Of a stretch of DNA of 64,000 bases, positions 58,736 to 64,000 are shown piece after piece. The DNA comes from Capnocytophaga felis. Lineage in GTDB: Bacteria; Bacteroidota; Bacteroidia; Flavobacteriales; Flavobacteriaceae. Where the stretch lies: positions 496,001 through 560,000 of the forward strand of contig NZ_BLBC01000005.1 of the NCBI RefSeq assembly GCF_009684755.1, read 5' to 3'. Made by a program: the position numbers and the translations under genes. The notes below the pieces were generated by a model. That model was not told the DNA's origin and did not search any database. It saw only the letters and a list, made by a program, of their open reading frames with translations. Position 1 is the first letter of the stretch. Every line of letters begins with the position of its first letter.

Positions 58736-59863
58736 ATGTTCGGAAAATTTTTCAATAAACCAAAAAAGGAAGAGAAACCTTTTCAAGGCGGATGGAATGA
58801 AGAGGAAGGCGTGTACTATGCCAAAGGCTCTTACGATAATGAAGTGGAATACAATAACGAAATCATTTGTATCATCAATAAATGTGATTACAATATGGAA
58901 GATATGAATGAGGCGATGGATGATAAAGATTACGTTCGTGCCGAAAAAGTCAGGCTACAATGGAAAAAAGATTTACAACATTACATAAATGAAGTAAAAC
59001 AGCTCGGAGCATACGAAGGCGACAATTCTTTTATAGAAGCCGCAATTAAATTCTTTCAGTTTTATGACGAACTGATGGATAACGGTTATAAAATTCTTAT
59101 ACAACTACGAGCTGAAGGCAAACGAGGCACACCTGAAGAACAAGCCCAGCTAAAAGAAAACAACAAACGTATTCAAAAGAATATGGACAAACTGAATCGT
59201 TTCAGCGATGAATTTCTTGAACGACACGGTTATGAAGCCGACGATGATGAAGATGATGATTACGATGACCAAAGTCCGGTAAATTACAGCGGGTTTGTCA
59301 ATCCGTTTATGAATATGACACACGATGCCAATAATCCGCTATTGCAACCCATACACGGCGTTTCGCTTCAGGATTATGCTGCTGCCGCTGCCAATATGGC
59401 AAACGGAATGACCGATGAGCAAGTTTGTAAAAGGTTAGGCATTGAACTGCCGTTATGGGACGAAGCCAATCAGCTTTGGATAAAACGAATGCAGCAAGAT
59501 ACATCTTTTACTGTGATGTCGCTTTATGGGCAATACTTTGGTCAAGCTCATTCTCACCCGAAATTTAGCAAACAAACCGACAATCAACCGAAAGATGACT
59601 ATCTTACCCGAATTTCTACCGATGAGAAATTTTATTATGAGCTTTGCGGAGCAAGGCAAGCCGCATACGAAGCAGGATTAGATGGAGCACAATGGATTGA
59701 GGACAATTACGGAATTTCACTTGGTGATTTTCAAAGTGTGGCAATGAAATGGATGAGCAATATGATTAATATGCTTCCGTATCAGCAGCAAAAGCAAAAA
59801 GAATACGCCAAAAAATTCGCTGAAGAAAGCGGAGGAAATATCGCCGATGACATCGAATTTTAA
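58736..59863 (+). CDS. Two-domain acidic protein with DUF6620-like C-terminus
   Basis: 375 residues. Residues 1-170 are a paralogue of the 54985 protein (GGWNEEEGVYYAKGSYDNEV, MDDKDYVRAEKVRLQWKKDL, GKRGTPEEQAQLKENNKR). An Asp-rich linker (about 175-190) leads to a C-terminal domain with NNPLLQPIHGVSLQDYAAAA, DEQVCKRLGIELPLWDEANQ and LWIKRMQQDTSFTVMSLYGQ, which I associate with DUF6620. No signal. Last gene of the array, with a strong terminator after it. Confidence 0.7.
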   Translation: MFGKFFNKPKKEEKPFQGGWNEEEGVYYAKGSYDNEVEYNNEIICIINKCDYNMEDMNEAMDDKDYVRAEKVRLQWKKDLQHYINEVKQLGAYEGDNSFIEAAIKFFQFYDELMDNGYKILIQLRAEGKRGTPEEQAQLKENNKRIQKNMDKLNRFSDEFLERHGYEADDDEDDDYDDQSPVNYSGFVNPFMNMTHDANNPLLQPIHGVSLQDYAAAAANMANGMTDEQVCKRLGIELPLWDEANQLWIKRMQQDTSFTVMSLYGQYFGQAHSHPKFSKQTDNQPKDDYLTRISTDEKFYYELCGARQAAYEAGLDGAQWIEDNYGISLGDFQSVAMKWMSNMINMLPYQQQKQKEYAKKFAEESGGNIADDIEF

Positions 59864-59871
59864 GCAAACAT

Positions 59872-59911
59872 AAAAACAGAACGCTTTTTCCTTCAAAAAC
59901 GTTCTGTTTTT
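59872..59911 (+). terminator. Terminator closing the array
   Basis: AAAAACAGAACG (59872-59883) / CGTTCTGTTTTT (59900-59911), 12-bp stem, T-run. It marks the end of the 35-kb co-directional block. Confidence 0.88.
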
Positions 59912-60101
59912 GTTTTCTATTGAAAAGTTTTCACTCAAAAACGAAAAAAATAAACCTTTAAAAATTGCTATTTCATCTCTTTAACCTCTGCTTCAATCAG
60001 TAAAATTATAACGATGATTACCTCATTCCGATTTTTCACAAAAATTTGTTAATATTCAACATTTCCGTTGCTGCACTCTTTTATTTCTTAAAAAACAAAT
60101 G

Positions 60102-60109
60102 TACATTTG
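60102..60109 (+). promoter_or_regulatory. -7 box of the 60136 lipoprotein gene
   Basis: TACATTTG fits TAnnTTTG, 26 bases before the ATG. No TTG at standard spacing. Confidence 0.5.
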
Positions 60110-60135
60110 CCAGCGTTTTAAAAAAATATTGAATA

Positions 60136-61302
60136 ATGAGAAAGAGATTTTTATGCGGAATTTTAATTACTGGTTTACTTTTAACTTCTTGCCAAAAAGA
60201 AAAAAACAATTCTGAAACCGAAAAACAACAACAAACTGAAAATTCTACCTTAAACTCAAAAGCCGAAAGAAAAATAAAAGAAGTACAAGCCTTTTCTACA
60301 AAGTATTTTTATGATGACGAAACGGAATCGGAAATTTCCGTAACAGAAAATTATAAAACAAACTTCACTTACACTGACAACCAAATAACAAACATCACAA
60401 TCACCAAAAATGATAAGCAATTCTATGCTTCCGAAATCAGTTATCAAAGAGAAAATATCTTTGCCAAAATAACCGAAGACGAGCAAGACAGGAATATTTC
60501 CTTTTCATTAAATGACAAAGCAAACATCATTAAGAGAGAATACAAAGAGCAAGATTCATTGAATGTTTCTGAATTCGGTTACAATGATAAGCAACAATTA
60601 ATAAGCAATTCACCTTATAAATACCATTGGGACAATGAAAATATGGTTAAAGTAACCAATGGGAAAGAAAGCATCAATTATACTTACTACGATACAGAAA
60701 ATAAAAATCAATTTTTATTAACTTTCTTTGTAAATGATGACTGGGCTTTAGGGTATTTAAACTATTTTAAAGATTTATATCCGTTTAATTGGGGAAAACC
60801 ATCTAAAAATTTGGTAAAATCAATTGTAAAAGAGGAAAACAACGCTGTAAAATATAGCAAATCGGAGCGTAATTTTGAATATGTTTACGATAATGACTAC
60901 ATTACAGAAATAAAAGAAAAAAGATTTTTACATTATTACTCAAAACAAGTAAAAGAAAGCAATTTTGCTGACAATGATAATGAAAAAATCAGTGAAATAT
61001 GGGAAGAGATTCAGGAAACTATCAAACAAATTGATGACTTCTCAGAAAGAAACCGAAAATATCAAATTCTTACTGATTCCAGTTTAGAAAATGTACATCA
61101 ATTTGTGATTGTTATCCGAAGACACGAAAGAGGAAGCATAAACGGAACCGAATACGTTCCGTATGATGAAATAGAAAAGTACGATTTCAAATACACAGTA
61201 AACGGAGATGAAAAAACTTTTACATCACTAACAAAAATTCATTCGACAGCCACTACCAATATTCAAAAAGCCGAAACCACATATAAAGTCATTTATGAAT
61301 AA
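60136..61302 (+). CDS. Lipoprotein with repeated beta hairpins (DUF4595-like)
   Basis: 388 residues. Lipobox LLLTSC (Cys19) after MRKRFLCGILITG. The body is a series of Asn/Asp-rich hairpins typical of Bacteroidota surface lipoproteins: FTYTDNQITNITITKNDKQF, FSLNDKANIIKREY, YKYHWDNENMVKVTNGKES, YLNYFKDLYPFNWGKPSKNL. The last of these, with Y-x-Y-D-N-D-Y-I-T-E-I, resembles the DUF4595 repeat lipoproteins. Likely attached to the outer membrane; function unknown. Single gene with its own terminator. Confidence 0.68.
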   Translation: MRKRFLCGILITGLLLTSCQKEKNNSETEKQQQTENSTLNSKAERKIKEVQAFSTKYFYDDETESEISVTENYKTNFTYTDNQITNITITKNDKQFYASEISYQRENIFAKITEDEQDRNISFSLNDKANIIKREYKEQDSLNVSEFGYNDKQQLISNSPYKYHWDNENMVKVTNGKESINYTYYDTENKNQFLLTFFVNDDWALGYLNYFKDLYPFNWGKPSKNLVKSIVKEENNAVKYSKSERNFEYVYDNDYITEIKEKRFLHYYSKQVKESNFADNDNEKISEIWEEIQETIKQIDDFSERNRKYQILTDSSLENVHQFVIVIRRHERGSINGTEYVPYDEIEKYDFKYTVNGDEKTFTSLTKIHSTATTNIQKAETTYKVIYE

Positions 61303-61305
61303 TAA

Positions 61306-61334
61306 AAATGCGACCTAAATTAGGTCGCATTTCT
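61306..61334. terminator. Bidirectional terminator
   Basis: AAATGCGACCTA / TAGGTCGCATTT 12-bp perfect stem with a 3-base loop, between convergent genes at 60136 and 61351. Confidence 0.9.
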
Positions 61335-61350
61335 TTTTAACTATTTCTAT

Positions 61351-62094
61351 TTATTGTTCTTTTGAATTTAAGTCTTTTGAATTCTTTCTTTTATTCCTTG
61401 CCCCACTTCTGCGTTTTACAGAAATATTATTATCTTCAATGATTTGTGTTACGGTAGCCGAAAAACTACCGTATTTATCGGCATTTACTAATTGCATTGC
61501 TATAAGATAAGGCACTAATTTGGTATTGATAACAGTAATCAGCACTTTTTTGAGTTGTGAAGCCGTAGGTTTTTGTGATTGAGCCACCAACGTTTTCTCG
61601 TACTCCAAACGCATTTCGTTGAACTTATTTTGAGTATTACGAAGCTCCGAAATACATTCCGAAACCCCTACAAGTGTTAAAATATCGCTTTCCAATTCCG
61701 TAGCAGAGAAATCTTGTAAAAGTGATTCAGTAAGCGATGATTGATTAGCATAACTTTCACGCGTAATTGATACGCCATATTTTGAAAATACCTTATATAA
61801 TTTCTCTCCTGCTTCCTTCAGTTTCGGAATAGGCATCGACTGATAACCTTTTAATATATTGTTTAATGAACGAATCATTTTACCACGTGCATTATCAACC
61901 TCTTCAAGTTTTGAAACAATTACATCACGTTTTATAGCCTCTATAATTTGTTCCGAAAGTGTTTCAATTTCCTCAAAAAGTGAAACTAAAAAAGCATCAT
62001 CAGCAAAAGATGTTTCTTTCTTAAAAAGCACTACCAATCGCTCAGAAACATCTCCTATTTCAGTAGTTTTAGATATTGTAAACAGTTTTTTCAT
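61351..62094 (-). CDS. DUF6261 family protein
   Basis: 247 residues, all helical: TEIGDVSERLVVLFKKETSF, EEIETLSEQIIEAIKRDVIV, SKLEEVDNARGKMIRSLNNI, LKGYQSMPIPKLKEAGEKLY. The 'LDxxRdxxlrgl...L.......i...A..L...f..YG' pattern, ending in 'N.hv..RR.gaR.krK', matches the Bacteroidota family DUF6261 of unknown function. Ser/Lys-rich, basic tail. Promoter at 62141-62171. Confidence 0.78.
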   Translation of the reverse strand: MKKLFTISKTTEIGDVSERLVVLFKKETSFADDAFLVSLFEEIETLSEQIIEAIKRDVIVSKLEEVDNARGKMIRSLNNILKGYQSMPIPKLKEAGEKLYKVFSKYGVSITRESYANQSSLTESLLQDFSATELESDILTLVGVSECISELRNTQNKFNEMRLEYEKTLVAQSQKPTASQLKKVLITVINTKLVPYLIAMQLVNADKYGSFSATVTQIIEDNNISVKRRSGARNKRKNSKDLNSKEQ

Positions 62095-62140
62095 TGGTCA
62101 TACATATTTTAAAGTTAAACAATTATAAGTTAATATATTA

Positions 62141-62171
62141 CAAACATATTAAAAATAGTTTTTGAAGGCAA
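62141..62171 (-). promoter_or_regulatory. Promoter of the DUF6261 gene
   Basis: Minus strand: TTG (62169-62171), 20-base spacer, TATGTTTG (62141-62148); ATG 46 bases downstream. Confidence 0.65.
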
Positions 62172-62463
62172 TATGTTTTAGTGTTAATTCTCTTTTTTTT
62201 AACTTTTATGATTCTCTTTTTCCTTAAAATTTTCTGTAAATTGCTTTTAGCATTAACAAATCCCTATGAATTTCATTTAAAGATGAATATGAATAATTAG
62301 TATTTAAGTTTCATCTGTATTATAAAAGAAGATTACATATATCAAATCGTTAAAACTTTTTAATCATTTAAATTCAATTATTACTAAACTTACATTTATA
62401 ATCGCATTTAAAATTTTAAGAAGCATAAAATTTTATTTTTCTTCTTACTATTTATTTTAGCAT

Positions 62464-62645
62464 TTTTCAATTAGTTAAAAAGAATTTCACTTTGTTTTTT
62501 TATCATTAACTATTTAGTTAAAGTACATTTCTGTTTGATTTAAGTTTTAACTATTTAGTTACTATATGCTTTTATATGTTTTTTAATTTTGACTATTTAG
62601 TTAAATATACAATTCATTTGCTTTTTATCATTAACTATTTAGTTA
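62464..62645. repeat. Four palindromes at 41-42-bp spacing plus a half-site
   Basis: TAACTATTTAGTTA, a 6-bp inverted repeat around TT, occurs at 62507-62520, 62548-62561, 62590-62603 (first A changed to G) and 62632-62645. A half-site (TTAGTTA) ends at 62477, in phase at 43 bases. Copies 62507 and 62632 are also preceded by the same TTTATCAT. The intervening sequence is only partly conserved. Apart from these sites and the DUF6261 and DUF302 promoters, the 62095-62769 gap holds AT-rich sequence with no gene. Confidence 0.85.
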
Positions 62646-62733
62646 CAATATCCATCAATATTAATTTGATAAAAAACAAAATATTCTTTTAAAAAATCAT
62701 TTTTAAAATATCGATATTTAATTTTATTTTTAT

Positions 62734-62741
62734 TACTTTTG
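62734..62741 (+). promoter_or_regulatory. -7 box of the DUF302 gene
   Basis: TACTTTTG, 28 bases before the ATG. No TTG at the usual distance. The palindrome array ends 88 bases upstream, where an activator or repressor could act. Confidence 0.6.
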
Positions 62742-62769
62742 CCCCGTATTATTTATTTTCTTTTAAACT

Positions 62770-63240
62770 ATGAAGAAAATCTATTTTGTTTTTATATTTT
62801 TGTTTTCTTTTATGATTACATACGGTCAAAACGAGGAAAAAAAAATTTATTCAGTAGTAAGTAAATATGATTTTGATACGACACTAAATAATTTATTACA
62901 ATCTTTAAAAGAAAAACAACTAACTATTTTTGCAAATTTTGACCATCATAAAAATGCAAAAGCATCAGGAATAGAAATGCCTAAAAGCAATGTGATTGTA
63001 TTCGGAAATCCAAAAGTAGGAACTCATTTAATGCTTGATAATCCTAATATTGCTTTGGAATTACCTCTAAAAATTGCCTTAGTAGAAGATACCAATCAAA
63101 AAACTTCATTAATTTTTAGTAACGTAAAACTTTTAGCTGACAAATATGCTTTAAAAAATACAATTGTTTTAGAAAAGATGCAACAACTGATAGAAAACAT
63201 ACTTAAAGATGCTTCCGGAAGAGAAAAAATCTATCAATAA
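62770..63240 (+). CDS. Secreted DUF302 domain protein
   Basis: 156 residues: signal peptide MKKIYFVFIFLFSFMITYG, then the DUF302 fold: KYDFDTTLNNLLQSLKEKQL, TIFANFDHHKNAKASGIEMP, NVIVFGNPKVGTHLMLDNPN and IALELPLKIALVEDTNQKTS. DUF302 proteins bind haem or other small ligands in some structures, but function is unsettled. The HH pair in FDHHKNA is the most likely ligand site. Preceded by the palindrome array and closed by its own terminator. Confidence 0.8.
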   Translation: MKKIYFVFIFLFSFMITYGQNEEKKIYSVVSKYDFDTTLNNLLQSLKEKQLTIFANFDHHKNAKASGIEMPKSNVIVFGNPKVGTHLMLDNPNIALELPLKIALVEDTNQKTSLIFSNVKLLADKYALKNTIVLEKMQQLIENILKDASGREKIYQ

Positions 63241-63310
63241 AGGCATCAAAGCACAAAAACAAAATAGTAAATATTAGAAAATAACTTTTTTCATTTATAT
63301 TTTTGATAGA

Positions 63311-63343
63311 AAAAATCCCAAAACAATATGTTTTGGGATTTTT
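63311..63343 (+). terminator. Terminator of the DUF302 gene
   Basis: AAAAATCCCAAAACA (63311-63325) / TGTTTTGGGATTTTT (63329-63343), 15-bp perfect stem, 3-base loop. It can also act on the minus strand. The remaining gap to 63533 shows nothing. Confidence 0.88.
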
Positions 63344-63533
63344 CATTACACTTCTTTTTTAAAAGCAATAAATATGAAGTATTTTTGATTTAATTGTTCT
63401 CTTTTTCAAACTGAATTAAAAATATTTGCTTTGATTTTTATAAGAAAATACATCAATTTAAATATTCTTCTGTAATAAATTGATATTTTCTATCTGTAAA
63501 AACAGAAAAACATTTTCCTTTTTTAGTAATTCA

Positions 63534-64000
63534 TTACAGATAATACTCTGATAATAACACTCCAATGGCTAAAACAATTAAAATAAGCATTAATGGCGAC
63601 ACAAATCGCATCCATTGTTTATAATTGAGGTTTACCATAGCCAACGAAGGCAAAATTAGTCCGGTTGGAGTAATAAAACTCATCAATCCCATTCCGAACA
63701 AATATGCATTTACCACACTTTGTCCTTCTACTCCCACAACCGACGCTAATCCGCCCATAATAGGCATCGTTACTACCGCCATTCCTGATGAAGAAGAAAT
63801 AAATAAAGTAAGTATCACGAAAACAAACATCAGTACGGGCAAGAACAAAACGGGCGACATTCCGCTCACCAAGTTCGACGAATAATAAAGTATAGTATCT
63901 GCAATTTGCCCTTCATTGAGTATAAAAGTAACTCCTCGAGCTATCCCGATGATGAAAGCCACGCCGAGTAAATCTTTCGCTCCCGTCAAAAAGTGTGCGA
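63534..64000 (-). CDS. YfcC-type (C4-dicarboxylate/amino-acid) carrier, C-terminal part
   Basis: The frame is open from the right edge to 63534, giving about 155 residues with four to five helices: LLGVAFIIGIARGVTFILNE, VLFLPVLMFVFVILTLFISS, SSGMAVVTMPIMGGLASVVG, NAYLFGMGLMSFITPTGLIL and PLMLILIVLAIGVLLS. The GFI-x-G-x-A-R-G and SSSSGMAVVTMPIMG-x-L motifs fit the YfcC/DcuC-like carriers, which exchange basic amino acids or take up peptides or dicarboxylates. Substrate open. The start is beyond the window. Confidence 0.85.
   Translation of the reverse strand, partial: AHFLTGAKDLLGVAFIIGIARGVTFILNEGQIADTILYYSSNLVSGMSPVLFLPVLMFVFVILTLFISSSSGMAVVTMPIMGGLASVVGVEGQSVVNAYLFGMGLMSFITPTGLILPSLAMVNLNYKQWMRFVSPLMLILIVLAIGVLLSEYYL

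Noticed and set aside
25225-59863. Prophage or integrative element
   Set aside because: No integrase, capsid, portal, relaxase or tRNA attachment site was seen; the SPFH protein has a 'virion core' name in some databases but is not a phage gene.
25225-59863. A toxin gene hidden among the array genes
   Set aside because: I looked for long C-terminal toxin-like domains, PAAR, Rhs or LXG starts; the longer proteins are TPR-SUKH-SUFU, LRR and SUKH-HEAT types, none toxin-like by eye. A sensitive profile search could still find one.
62464-62645. CRISPR-like array with 14-bp repeats
   Set aside because: Repeats are far too short and the intervals are partly repeated themselves; regulator sites are a better reading.
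62095-62769. Replication origin
   Set aside because: AT-rich with repeats, but no DnaA boxes (TTATCCACA-like) were seen and no dnaA or replication gene adjoins.

Overview
The window looks like a chromosomal segment of an AT-rich member of the Bacteroidota, most likely Flavobacteriaceae. The evidence is promoters of the TTG-N18-21-TAnnTTTG type, A-rich leaders in place of Shine-Dalgarno sites, a ribosomal protein L21 with the flavobacterial C-terminal extension, a LptE/TPR/SecG cluster, an Hmu-type haem operon and DUF6261/LuxR-TPR genes. Capnocytophaga or a close relative would fit, but genus is inference. No rRNA, tRNA, CRISPR array, transposase or integrase was seen.

Region 1 (1-25.1 kb) is mostly conserved chromosome. 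Leftwards lie SecG (cut by the edge), a TPR protein and LptE; rightwards rplU-rpmA. A leftward seven-gene haem operon follows (12403 down to 2801, hmuY2-hmuY1-hmuR-hmuS-hmuT-hmuU-hmuV): lipoprotein haemophores, TonB-dependent receptor, CobN-like chelatase and a MotA/ExbB-type energising pair. Next come rsmI, tsaB, rlmN, an OmpA-family protein with 23-residue repeats, a polyprenyl diphosphate synthase, a YhcH/YiaL protein, an outer-membrane barrel protein behind heptamer repeats, a 42-bp minisatellite, a membrane protein, a TPR/LuxR sensor-regulator and a small lipoprotein.

Region 2 (25.2-59.9 kb) is the remarkable part: about 40 genes, all rightward, almost all small and acidic. Recognisable families are those of bacterial immunity proteins: several SMI1/KNR4 (SUKH) proteins, a TPR-SUKH-SUFU fusion, a SUKH-4-like protein, DUF1963/YwqG, DUF4304, an Imm11/DUF1629-like protein, a leucine-rich protein, HEAT-like proteins and an isolated EF-Tu domain III-like protein. 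No toxin, secretion gene or recombinase is visible. Gene 3' and 5' fragments, a tandem duplication and paralogue pairs show that the array has been reshuffled by recombination. I read it as an orphan polyimmunity array. It also holds an SPFH/SHOCT protein, two zinc-ribbon proteins and two related acidic proteins.

Three promoters in region 2 (before 25225, 48954 and 54985) carry the same 11-bp direct repeat of GTAGAC, 49-50 nt upstream of the -7 box. One regulator probably controls all three units.

Region 3 (60-64 kb) holds a lipoprotein, a DUF6261 protein, a set of palindromes at 41-43-bp spacing, a secreted DUF302 protein and the C-terminal part of a YfcC-type transporter cut by the edge. 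Three separate repeat loci in the window (21.5, 55.8 and 62.5 kb) share a 42-bp period with no obvious sequence similarity.
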